This document shows, in pieces, positions 6,962 through 13,272 of a DNA stretch of 13,710 bases. Under the pieces are notes generated by a model. It saw nothing but the letters and a program-made list of their open reading frames with translations. It was not told the DNA's origin and did no database searches. Position numbers and translations under genes: made by a program. The DNA is from an uncultured Microbacteriaceae bacterium. Lineage in GTDB: Bacteria > Actinomycetota > Actinomycetes > Actinomycetales > Microbacteriaceae. The number at the start of each line of letters is the position of its first letter. Within the stretch, counting starts at the first letter, position 1. The DNA lies in the NCBI GenBank assembly GCA_934661165.1, contig CAKUJB010000039.1, positions 1-13,710 of the forward strand. Reading direction: 5' to 3'.

Positions 6962-6982
6962 TGCCGCGCGGGACCGCTCCAG

Positions 6983-6988
6983 TATCAT
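6983..6988 (+). promoter_or_regulatory. -10 element for the CNNM gene pair
   Basis: TATCAT, five of six bases of consensus, lies 21 bases after the guaB1 stop in the 104-base gap before the first CNNM gene. It would start RNA near 6994-6996, giving about 70 bases of leader before the TTG at 7066 but only 3-5 bases before the ATG of the short reading frame at 6999. The -35 is unclear. Confidence 0.5.
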
Positions 6989-6998
6989 CGGGCACGCA

Positions 6999-7073
6999 AT
7001 GGACGATTCGCCCGGTCATAGTCCCAGCGCCGACCACCTGATCCGCACGGGACGGGGAGTCGGCGTTGCCTGA
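6999..7073 (+). CDS. Possible 24-codon leader peptide upstream of and overlapping the CNNM gene
   Basis: An ATG at 6999 opens a 24-codon frame that ends with TGA at 7071-7073, five bases past the TTG start of the next gene, in a different frame. The ATG is 10 bases after the TATCAT box, so it could be translated from an almost leaderless message. The product begins MDDSPGHSPSADHLIR and ends GRGVGVA. Ribosomes reading it would pass through and open the hairpin that covers the TTG start, then stop next to it, a layout suited to translational coupling. The acidic and proline residues at its N-terminus recall MgtL-type Mg2+-sensing leader peptides. Nothing proves it is translated; short open frames occur by chance in GC-rich DNA. 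Confidence 0.4.
   Translation: MDDSPGHSPSADHLIRTGRGVGVA
7026..7067 (+). promoter_or_regulatory. Hairpin enclosing the SD and start codon of the first CNNM gene
   Basis: CGCCGAC at 7028-7034 pairs perfectly with GTCGGCG at 7059-7065. The pairing can continue through a G-T wobble and an A-T pair into the TTG start (7066-7068). The Shine-Dalgarno-like GGGGAG (7054-7059), six bases before TTG, lies in the loop and at the stem edge. Folded, it should limit initiation. Seen in sequence; control is inferred. Confidence 0.4.
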
Positions 7074-8388
7074 CTGGTTGCTCTTCACCCTCGGGATCCT
7101 GCTGACGATCGGGACCGGGCTCTTCGTCGCCTCGGAGTTCTCGCTCGTCAACCTCGACCGGGCCGAGCTCGAGGCGCGGCGTGCACGCGGCGAGCGGCGC
7201 CTCGACTGGACGATCGCCGCGCTGAAGCGCACGTCGACGCACCTGTCCTCGGCGCAGCTCGGCATCACCCTGACGACGCTGCTCGCCGGCTACACGCTCG
7301 AGCCGTCGCTCTCGGCCTGGCTGGCCGGGCCGCTGGCCGCGCTCGGCGTGTCGGCCCAGTTCGTGCGACCCGTCGCGAGCGTCGTCGCGATCGTGCTCGC
7401 GACGCTCCTGTCGATGCTCGTCGGCGAACTCATCCCGAAGAACCTCGCGCTGTCCCTGCCACTGGTCACCGCGAAGGCGGTCGTCCCCTTCCAGCTCGCC
7501 TTCACCGCCGTCTTCCGGCCCGCCGTCGTGCTCCTCAACAACACGGCCGGCGCGGTGCTCCGGCTCTTCGGCATCGAGCAGAAGGAGGAGCTCTCGGGGG
7601 CGCGCACCGCCGAGGAGCTCGCCTACCTCGTCCGGCGCTCGGCGAGCGAGGGCGGCCTCGAACGCGACACCGCGACGCTGCTCACCCGCACGCTCCTGTT
7701 CTCGCGGCACACGGCCGCCGACGTCATGACCCCGCGACCCCGGCTCGAGTCGATCGACCGCTCGGCGAGCGCGGAGGAGGTCATCGAGCTCGCGCGCCGC
7801 ACCGGCTACTCGCGCTTCCCCGTCGAGGACGGCTCCGCGGACCAGCTCGTGGGCATCGTCCACGTCAAGCAGGCGGTCGCGGTGCCGCGCGAGCGCCGGG
7901 CGGACGTGCCGGTCGCCGCGCTCGCCTCCGAGGCGCTCCGGGTGCCCGAGACGATCCACCTCGACGCCCTGCTCGGCCAGTTGCGGGCCAAGGGCTATCA
8001 GATGGCCGTCGTCGTCGACGAGTACGGCGGCACCGCCGGCGTCGCGACCCTCGAGGACCTCGTCGAGGAGCTCGTCGGGGAGGTCTCCGACGAGCACGAC
8101 CGCAGCCGCGCGGGCGTCGTGCGCTCCCGCGACTGGTTCACCTTCCCCGGCCAGCTGCGCCCCGACGAGCTGCGGGACCGCACCGGCATCGCCGTGCCGG
8201 AGGACGGCCCGTACGAAACGGTCGCCGGCTGGGCGATGTCCGAGCTCGGGCGGATCCCCGTCGTCGGGGACGAGGTCGACCACCCCGCGGGCGTCTTCCG
8301 GGTCGAGCGGCTCGACGGCCGACGCATCGACCGGCTGCGCTTCACCCCGCGGCCGGAGACGGGTCCGATCGAGGTGATCGACCGATGA
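7066..8388 (+). CDS. CNNM/HlyC-CorC family membrane protein, full length (probable divalent cation efflux/homeostasis)
   Basis: Integral membrane protein of 440 residues, probably controlling Mg2+ or Co2+ efflux, as proposed for CNNM/CorC/MpfA-type proteins. Domains in order: a DUF21/CNNM membrane part (residues 1 to about 190) with a first helix near 3-23 (WLLFTLGILLTIGTGLFVAS), AQLGITLTTLLAGYTLEP, and the family motif G120-E121-x-I-P124-K125; a CBS pair at about 215-335, with RTGYSRFPV and the hallmark VVVDEYGGTAGVATLEDL at 315-332; and a C-terminal CorC/HlyC transporter-associated domain at about 350-430. TTG 7066 is the start because an in-frame stop lies at 7039-7041, GGGGAG is six bases upstream, and MPDWLLF parallels MSDWLGI of the next gene. 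The stop overlaps that gene (ATGA). The exact ion and transport direction cannot be read from sequence. Orthologous in position to Rv1842c. Confidence 0.92.
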   Translation: MPDWLLFTLGILLTIGTGLFVASEFSLVNLDRAELEARRARGERRLDWTIAALKRTSTHLSSAQLGITLTTLLAGYTLEPSLSAWLAGPLAALGVSAQFVRPVASVVAIVLATLLSMLVGELIPKNLALSLPLVTAKAVVPFQLAFTAVFRPAVVLLNNTAGAVLRLFGIEQKEELSGARTAEELAYLVRRSASEGGLERDTATLLTRTLLFSRHTAADVMTPRPRLESIDRSASAEEVIELARRTGYSRFPVEDGSADQLVGIVHVKQAVAVPRERRADVPVAALASEALRVPETIHLDALLGQLRAKGYQMAVVVDEYGGTAGVATLEDLVEELVGEVSDEHDRSRAGVVRSRDWFTFPGQLRPDELRDRTGIAVPEDGPYETVAGWAMSELGRIPVVGDEVDHPAGVFRVERLDGRRIDRLRFTPRPETGPIEVIDR

Positions 8389-9422
8389 GTGACTGGCTCG
8401 GCATCCTCTGGCTCGTCATCCTGCTCGCGGTGAACGCGTTCTTCGTCGCGGCGGAGTTCGCCGTCATCTCCGCGCGGCGTCCCCAGATCGAGCCGCGCGC
8501 CGAGGCGGGCTCCCGTGCCGCGAAGACGGCGCTGTGGGCGATGGAGCACGCGACGACGATGCTCGCGGTGTGCCAGCTCGGCATCACCGTCTGCTCGCTG
8601 CTCATCCTGCTCGTGAGCGAGCCGAGCATCCACCACCTGCTCGCCGGCGCGCTCGAGCCGCTCGGCTGGCCGACCGAGCTGGTCAACGGCCTGAGCTTCG
8701 GCGTGACGCTCGTGCTCGTGAGCTTCCTCCACGTCGTCTTCGGCGAGATGGTGCCGAAGAACTTCGCGTTCACGCTGCCGGACCGCGCCGTGCTCGTCCT
8801 GGCGACGCCGCTCGTCGCGATCGCGACGGTCGTCCGGCCCATCACCTTCGCGCTCAACGGCATCGCCAACGGCGTCATCCGGCTCTTCGGCGTCACGCCG
8901 AAGAGCGAGGCGAACAGCGTCTACACGCTCGACCAGGTCGCGACGATCGTCGAGCAGTCGACGCGGGAGGGGCTCCTCGAGGACCGCACCGGCGCGCTCG
9001 AGGCCGCGTTCGAGTTCACGACGAAGAAGGTCGAGGACGTCGCCGTGCCGCTCCGCGCCCTCGTGACGCTGCCGGAGGACGCCTCGGCGGCGGATGTCGA
9101 GGCCGCGGTCGCCAAGCGGGGCTACTCGCGGTACATCCTCGTCGACGAGCAGGGCGAGCCCACCGGCTACCTCCACCTCAAGGACGTCCTCCCGCTCGGC
9201 CCGGACGAGTACCAGGAGCCCGTGCCCCCGAAGTTCATCCGGCGCCTCGCCTCGATCTACGAGGACACGGACCTCGAGGACGCGCTCGCGGCGATGCGCG
9301 CCCGCGGCATGCACATCGCCCGCTCGTTCGACGACGCCGGGCGCACGACCGGCGTGCTCTTCCTCGAGGACATCATCGAGGAGCTCGTCGGGCGCGTCGA
9401 CGACGCGACGCAGCGCGGCTGA
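8385..9422 (+). CDS. CNNM/HlyC-CorC family membrane protein, short paralogue without the CorC/HlyC C-terminal domain
   Basis: Membrane protein of 345 residues, paralogous to the gene before it. The CNNM domain carries the helix LGILWLVILLAVNAFFVAAEF, CQLGITVCSLLILL and G120-E121-M-V-P124-K125, with the G-E-x-x-P-K motif at the same residue numbers as in the neighbour. The CBS pair runs from about residue 210 to 335 (RGYSRYILVDEQGEPTGYLH; GVLFLEDIIEELVGRVDD). The neighbour's VVVDEYGG has become RSFDDAGR, and the protein stops right after the second CBS motif, so the transporter-associated domain is absent. ATGA overlap couples it to the first gene, suggesting a two-subunit complex. The arrangement parallels Rv1842c-Rv1841c. 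Whether it transports, or only modulates its partner, is unknown. A possible hairpin follows the stop. Confidence 0.9.
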   Translation: MSDWLGILWLVILLAVNAFFVAAEFAVISARRPQIEPRAEAGSRAAKTALWAMEHATTMLAVCQLGITVCSLLILLVSEPSIHHLLAGALEPLGWPTELVNGLSFGVTLVLVSFLHVVFGEMVPKNFAFTLPDRAVLVLATPLVAIATVVRPITFALNGIANGVIRLFGVTPKSEANSVYTLDQVATIVEQSTREGLLEDRTGALEAAFEFTTKKVEDVAVPLRALVTLPEDASAADVEAAVAKRGYSRYILVDEQGEPTGYLHLKDVLPLGPDEYQEPVPPKFIRRLASIYEDTDLEDALAAMRARGMHIARSFDDAGRTTGVLFLEDIIEELVGRVDDATQRG

Positions 9423-9450
9423 ATCCATCGCGACCTGACAGCCGACGCTG
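9411..9450 (+). terminator. Possible stem-loop after the CNNM pair
   Basis: CAGCGCGGCTG at 9411-9421 is nearly the reverse complement of CAGCCGACGCTG at 9439-9450 (two 5-bp helices with a small bulge) around a 17-base loop. It overlaps the last codons and stop of the second CNNM gene. There is no T-run and the loop is large, so termination is uncertain. Confidence 0.3.
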
Positions 9451-9464
9451 GCGGAACGCATAAC
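9435..9464 (+). promoter_or_regulatory. Possible promoter for the DUF4956-VTC-lipoprotein operon
   Basis: CTGACA (9435-9440, five of six to TTGACA) is followed after 18 bases by CATAAC (9459-9464, four of six to TATAAT). It lies in the only gap (113 bases) before this operon and would give a leader of about 65 bases. The SD-like GAGGGGAG at 9524-9531 precedes the GTG start. Confidence 0.4.
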
Positions 9465-9535
9465 CCGCTCATAGGTGCGCCTGCGGGAATGGTCTCGCGG
9501 GCCACCGCCCGCCGTCCGTTCCCGAGGGGAGTCCC

Positions 9536-10078
9536 GTGTCCGTCGCCGTCCTGCTCGCAGTCGATCTGCTCGCCATCTCGCTGCTCGCATTCGCCATCTA
9601 CTACCCGCGCCGCCGCCGCCGCGACCTGCTTGTCGCGATCATCGGGGTCAATGTCGGGACCTTCGCGGTCGCGATCGTCCTCGGCAGCGCGGAGATCGGG
9701 CTCGGGCTCGGCCTCGGACTCTTCGGCGTCCTGTCGATCATCCGGCTGCGCTCGTACGAGATCACGCAGCGAGAGATCGCCTACTACTTCGCGGCGCTCG
9801 CGATCGGCCTCGTCGCGGGCCTGCCGGCGACGGAGCTCTGGCTCAACGTCGCGCTCATCGCCGGCATCGTCCTCGCGATGTGGATCGTCGACCACCCGCG
9901 CGTCCTGTCCCGCTCGCGGCAGCAGGTCGTGACCCTCGATCGCGCGATCGCCGACGAGACCGAGCTCCGCGACGAGCTCGCGTCCCGGCTCGGCGCGCGC
10001 GTGACCGCGGTGACGGTGCAGAAGCTCGACTTCGTCGACGATGTCACCGTCGTCGACGTCCGGTACTCGACGCGATGA
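9536..10078 (+). CDS. DUF4956 family membrane protein
   Basis: Small membrane protein of 180 residues. Hydrophobic segments are visible at about residues 2-22 (VAVLLAVDLLAISLLAFAIY), 31-50, 54-70, 80-98 and 101-120, separated by the basic stretch RRRRRD, followed by a soluble C-terminal tail of about 60 residues ending VTVVDVRYSTR. The signature LGLGLFGVLSIIRLRSYEIT followed by REIAYYFAALAIGLV is typical of DUF4956. The function is unknown. GTG 9536 is supported by GAGGGGAG just upstream and by the hydrophobic segment starting at once. Its stop overlaps the next gene's ATG (ATGA). DUF4956 genes commonly sit beside VTC-domain polyphosphate polymerase-like genes (recalled association), so a membrane partner or channel for that enzyme is a reasonable inference. 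Confidence 0.85.
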   Translation: MSVAVLLAVDLLAISLLAFAIYYPRRRRRDLLVAIIGVNVGTFAVAIVLGSAEIGLGLGLGLFGVLSIIRLRSYEITQREIAYYFAALAIGLVAGLPATELWLNVALIAGIVLAMWIVDHPRVLSRSRQQVVTLDRAIADETELRDELASRLGARVTAVTVQKLDFVDDVTVVDVRYSTR

Positions 10079-10887
10079 ATGCGCTGACGAGCCGATCCGC
10101 GACCGACGAGATCGCGGCGGCGTGCGCGGGCCTCGAGGCCGTCGGGCTCGACGACCTCGTCGCGGAGGCCGAGCTGCTCACCCGCGTCGACCGGAAGCAC
10201 CTGCTGCCCGTCGAGGACGCGGTCCGCTTCCTCGAGCGCGTCCCCGAGGCGACGCGCGTCCTCGAGCTCGCCGGCGAACGGAGCTCGGCGTACGAGACGA
10301 CCTACTTCGACACGCCAGACCGGCTCAGCCACCGGATGGCGGCGACGCGCCGGCGCCGGCGGTTCAAGATCCGCGTCCGGGCGTACCTCGACACGCGCGA
10401 GGCGTACCTCGAGGTCAAGACGCGCGGCGCGCGGCAGTCGACCGTCAAGGAGCGCATCCCCGTCGCATTCGACGACCGGGATCGGCTCGGTGTCGAGGGC
10501 CGCGCGTACGCCGCCGAGGGCCTTGCGGCGATCGGGCTGCCGCCCGGGCTCGCGGACCGCCTCGAGCCGGTGCTCGTCACGTGCTACCGGCGCACGACGC
10601 TCGTCGCCGACGGCGCCCGCGCGACCGTCGACACCGAGCTGCGCTGGACCGACCCCGCGGGCCCCGCGGTGCGCACCCCCGGGCTCGTCGTCGTCGAGAC
10701 GAAGTCGGGCGGGCAGCCGAGCGCATTCGAGCGCGCGCTCCTCGCACTCGGCAACCGGCCGGTGTCCATCAGCAAGTTCGGCGTCGGCATGGCGGCGCTC
10801 CACCCAGACCTGCCGTCGAACAGGTGGTCGCGCGTCCTCGGCCGGCACTTCTCGACGGCGACCGACATGACAGGAGCAGGACGATGA
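10075..10887 (+). CDS. VTC-domain (CYTH/triphosphate tunnel) polyphosphate polymerase-like protein
   Basis: Predicted cytoplasmic protein of 270 residues resembling the catalytic core of yeast Vtc4, which builds polyphosphate from ATP inside a tunnel of basic and acidic residues. Tunnel-type motifs seen in order: R37-V-D-R40-K41-H42, Y77-F78-D79, the basic run ending K98-I-R100-V-R102, E113-V-K115, the CYRRTTLVADGARATVDTEL strand, E208-T-K210 and S233-K234-F. This matches the bacterial polyphosphate polymerase domain family rather than a generic CYTH thiamine-triphosphatase, because of the YFDTPD, SKFGVG and VVVETKSGG segments. ATG 10075 is chosen for the ATGA overlap with the DUF4956 stop; the frame is open upstream only through GC bias. 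ATGA overlap also couples it to the lipoprotein gene. No transmembrane helix is seen, so membrane contact would come from its neighbour. The product (polyphosphate or something else) is not provable here. Confidence 0.87.
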   Translation: MNALTSRSATDEIAAACAGLEAVGLDDLVAEAELLTRVDRKHLLPVEDAVRFLERVPEATRVLELAGERSSAYETTYFDTPDRLSHRMAATRRRRRFKIRVRAYLDTREAYLEVKTRGARQSTVKERIPVAFDDRDRLGVEGRAYAAEGLAAIGLPPGLADRLEPVLVTCYRRTTLVADGARATVDTELRWTDPAGPAVRTPGLVVVETKSGGQPSAFERALLALGNRPVSISKFGVGMAALHPDLPSNRWSRVLGRHFSTATDMTGAGR

Positions 10888-12407
10888 CCGATCTCGGATT
10901 CCGCACGCGGCGAGGAGCCGCCGCCCGCCTCGGCGCGGGAGCGCTCGGACTCGGCCTCGCGGCCGCCGTCCTCGCGGGCTGCGCGAGCACGCCGACCGCC
11001 GTGCCCACCCCGGAGGCGACGATCGAGGTGGTCCCGACGACGCCCGAGAAGGCGCCCGCGGCGCGCGCGACGGTCCCCGTCGAGCTCGCCGACGGCACGG
11101 TCGTCCGCGAGGACGAGTGGTCCGCTGCCGACGCCGTCGACATCGAGCTGCGTGGCACGACCGCGGCCTCGGGCTCGAGCGGCGTCCGCGTCGCCGGCGC
11201 GACCGTCACGATCGCAGCCGCGGGCGTCTACCGGCTCAGTGGCACCCTCGACGGACAGGTCGTCGTCGACGCGCCGGACGACGCGCTCGTCGTGCTCATC
11301 CTCGACGGCGTCGCGATCGACTCGGCCGAGACCGCGGCGATCGCGGTCGTGAGCGCTGACGACGTCGCCGTCCACCTCGCCGCGGGATCCCGGAACTCGC
11401 TCGCCGATGCGGCCGCCTATCCGGCGGATGCCGAGATCCACGCCGCGCTCTTCAGCGAAGAGGACCTCACGATCAGCGGCACCGGCGCGCTCGAGGTGAC
11501 CGGCCGCGGGGGCGACGGCATCGTCGCCGAGGACGACCTCGCGATCATCGGCGGCGAGCTCGTCGTCACCGCGGCAGACGACGGCCTGCGCGGCAAGGAC
11601 TCGCTCCTCGTCGAGGCCGGCGCCCTCACGGTGACCGCGGCCGACGACGGCCTCATCGCCGACAACGCCGAGGACGAGGGCCGCGGCTGGCTGTCGATCG
11701 AGGGCGGCACCGTCACGGTCGCCTCCGGTGACGACGCGATCAAGGGCGAGCTCGCCGTGCTCGTCTCCGGCGGCGTCATCGACATCACCGCCGCCGTCGA
11801 GGGCATCGAGGCCGCGTACATCGCGATCGCGGGCGGCACGATCGGCATCGTCTCGAGCGACGACGGCATGAACGCCGCGAGCGACGTCATCGCCACGCCC
11901 GATGTCACGATCACCGGCGGCGACATCACGATCGACGCGGAGGGCGACGGCTTCGACTCGAACGGAACGGCCGCGATGTCAGGCGGCACGCTCACCATCC
12001 ACGGCCCGACGCGGCAGGACAACGGTGCCATCGACGCCGATCGCGGCGTCGCCGTCACCGGCGGGACGCTCATCGCCATCGGCAGCGCGGGGATGGCGCA
12101 GACCCCCGCCGCGGACTCGACGCAGGGCTGGATCTCGGCGCGGGCCGACTACGCCGCCGGCGCGTCGATCGAGGTCATCGACGCGGCAGGCCAGACCGTC
12201 GCCACCGTCGTCGCGCGCAAGCCGGGCGGCTCGGTCATCGTCTCGACCCCCGACATCGCGACGGGGGAGACCTACGAGGTGCGCATCGACGGCGCCTCGG
12301 GCGCGAGCGTCGTCGCCGGCGAGGGCGCGGCGGGCGGCATGCCCGGTCCCGGCGGCGGTGGCGGGCAGCCCTTCCCGCAGGACGGATTCGGCCCGACTCG
12401 CGGCTGA
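10884..12407 (+). CDS. Beta-helix-like surface lipoprotein (carbohydrate-binding domain, DUF4353-like)
   Basis: Exported protein of 507 residues. Arg-rich start (RTRR), hydrophobic segment and lipobox LAGC with Cys33 predict lipid anchoring on the outer face of the membrane; a Thr/Pro/Ala linker follows. The middle (about 190-400) is made of short repeats in which a strand like GGxLxVTA is followed by a DDG-type turn, at residues 232-234, 254-256, 283-284, 304-307 (degenerate, AVEG), 326-328 and 354-356, that is every 21-29 residues, as in right-handed beta-helices. The family resembles the carbohydrate-binding domain proteins of DUF4353 type (recalled). The tail is glycine/proline-rich (GMPGPGGGGGQPF). 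ATG 10884 overlaps the VTC stop (ATGA) and is preceded by AGGAGCAGG. As third gene of a coupled operon it probably works with the VTC/DUF4956 pair at the cell surface. The ligand is unknown; the acidic turns could bind Ca2+. Confidence 0.83.
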   Translation: MTDLGFRTRRGAAARLGAGALGLGLAAAVLAGCASTPTAVPTPEATIEVVPTTPEKAPAARATVPVELADGTVVREDEWSAADAVDIELRGTTAASGSSGVRVAGATVTIAAAGVYRLSGTLDGQVVVDAPDDALVVLILDGVAIDSAETAAIAVVSADDVAVHLAAGSRNSLADAAAYPADAEIHAALFSEEDLTISGTGALEVTGRGGDGIVAEDDLAIIGGELVVTAADDGLRGKDSLLVEAGALTVTAADDGLIADNAEDEGRGWLSIEGGTVTVASGDDAIKGELAVLVSGGVIDITAAVEGIEAAYIAIAGGTIGIVSSDDGMNAASDVIATPDVTITGGDITIDAEGDGFDSNGTAAMSGGTLTIHGPTRQDNGAIDADRGVAVTGGTLIAIGSAGMAQTPAADSTQGWISARADYAAGASIEVIDAAGQTVATVVARKPGGSVIVSTPDIATGETYEVRIDGASGASVVAGEGAAGGMPGPGGGGGQPFPQDGFGPTRG

Positions 12408-12413
12408 ACGGCG

Positions 12414-12419
12414 CATGAT
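12414..12419 (+). promoter_or_regulatory. Possible -10 element for leaderless nnrD
   Basis: CATGAT, four of six bases of TATAAT, is followed by the six bases GGTCGG and then the nnrD ATG. No Shine-Dalgarno sequence lies before that ATG, which favours either leaderless transcription or read-through from the lipoprotein gene 18 bases upstream. Confidence 0.35.
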
Positions 12420-12425
12420 GGTCGG

Positions 12426-13259
12426 ATGACCGAGACCTGGCGCGCGGCGGACGCGGCGGCGTGGTGCACGCCGCCGCGGGCCGACGACGACAAGTATCGC
12501 CGGGGCGTCCTCGGCTTCCTGACCGGCTCGGCCGCCTACCCCGGCGCGGCGGTCATCGGCGTCGACGCGGCGCTGCGCACGGGCGTCGGCATGGTCCGCT
12601 GGCTCGGCCCCGACCGGGTCGGCCGGCTCGTGCTCGAGCGTCGACCCGAGGCCGTGCTCGGCGACGGCCGGGCGCAGGCGTGGGTCGCCGGCTCGGGCAT
12701 CGACGCCGCGGACGCCGAGTCGCTCGCCCCCATCCGCACGGCGCTCGCGGAGGGCGCCAGGCTCGTGCTCGACGCGGGGGCCCTTGCCCTCGCGGGCGAT
12801 GCTTTCGGCCCGACGGTGCTCACCCCGCATGCCGGCGAGCTCGCCGGACTGCTCGGCATCGACCGCCTCGGCATCGAGGCGGAGCCCGCCGACTGCGCCC
12901 GCCGACTCGCCGACGAGACCGGCGGGGTCGTCCTGCTCAAGGGCCCGACGACGATCGTCACCGACGGCAGCCGAGTCGTCACCGTGGCCGAGGCGACGCC
13001 GTGGCTCGCGACGGCCGGCGCCGGCGACGCGCTCGCCGGCATCCTCGGCGCGCTGCTCGCGACGCGTGCGGCCCGCGATCCGGAGTCGATCACGGAGGAC
13101 GCGCTCGTCTCGATCGGCGCGAGTGCCGCATTCCTCCACGGCCGCGCCGCGCGCCTGGCCGCGCAGTGCCGGCCCGACGGCTCCGGCGGCGGTCCCTTCA
13201 CGATCCTCGAGCTCAACGCCCGGATCCCCGACGCGATTCGCGAGGTCCTCGGCGGCTGA
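12426..13259 (+). CDS. nnrD: ADP/ATP-dependent NAD(P)H-hydrate dehydratase, stand-alone
   Basis: Repairs damaged NAD(P)H hydrates (NADHX/NADPHX) back to NAD(P)H in the cytoplasm using ADP or ATP. At 277 residues it contains only the ribokinase-like dehydratase domain; the epimerase (NnrE) half fused to it in many bacteria is absent. Signatures: KYRRGVLGFLTGSAAYPGAA near residues 20-40, VAGSGI near 85-90, LDAGAL, TPHAGELAGLL around His135, VLLKGPTTIV, and T196-A-G-A-G-D201 with LAGILGALL, the phosphate-binding and catalytic loop of the superfamily. The ATG at 12426 gives the family-like N-terminus; the two nearby ATGs at 12415 and 12418 are out of frame. It is 18 bases after the lipoprotein gene, so it may be partly cotranscribed, but its housekeeping role seems unrelated. 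Convergent with glgX across a hairpin containing its stop. Confidence 0.92.
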   Translation: MTETWRAADAAAWCTPPRADDDKYRRGVLGFLTGSAAYPGAAVIGVDAALRTGVGMVRWLGPDRVGRLVLERRPEAVLGDGRAQAWVAGSGIDAADAESLAPIRTALAEGARLVLDAGALALAGDAFGPTVLTPHAGELAGLLGIDRLGIEAEPADCARRLADETGGVVLLKGPTTIVTDGSRVVTVAEATPWLATAGAGDALAGILGALLATRAARDPESITEDALVSIGASAAFLHGRAARLAAQCRPDGSGGGPFTILELNARIPDAIREVLGG

Positions 13260-13272
13260 GGCGGCTCAGCCG
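13253..13272. terminator. Compact bidirectional hairpin between nnrD and glgX
   Basis: CGGCTGAG (13253-13260) and CTCAGCCG (13265-13272) form a perfect 8-bp stem with a four-base loop. The nnrD TGA (13257-13259) lies in one arm and the glgX TGA (complement of 13266-13268) in the other. No T-run is present. The position between tail-to-tail genes supports a shared terminator. Confidence 0.55.

Noticed and set aside
5354..6988. N-terminal extension of the kgd frame through the guaB1 region
   Set aside because: It has no recognised domain, runs antisense to guaB1, and Kgd family length and N-terminus are met at 5353.
9452..9477. GGAAC-N18-GTG resembling a SigR/SigH-type promoter before DUF4956
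   Set aside because: The -10 should be GTT; one mismatch in so short a motif is not enough in this GC-rich sequence.
9475..10074. Upstream extension of the VTC gene frame
   Set aside because: It overlaps the DUF4956 gene in another frame and is Arg/Pro-rich; the ATGA overlap at 10075-10078 gives a natural start.
10041..10883. Upstream extension of the lipoprotein frame across the VTC gene
   Set aside because: It would bury the signal peptide and lipobox in the middle of the protein; ATG 10884 puts the lipobox Cys at residue 33.
10075..10887. CYTH adenylate cyclase or thiamine-triphosphatase as the identity of the VTC-like gene
   Set aside because: The order of motifs (RKH, YFDTPD, KIRVR, EVK, VVVETKSGG, SKFG) and the DUF4956 neighbour fit the VTC polyphosphate polymerase family better.
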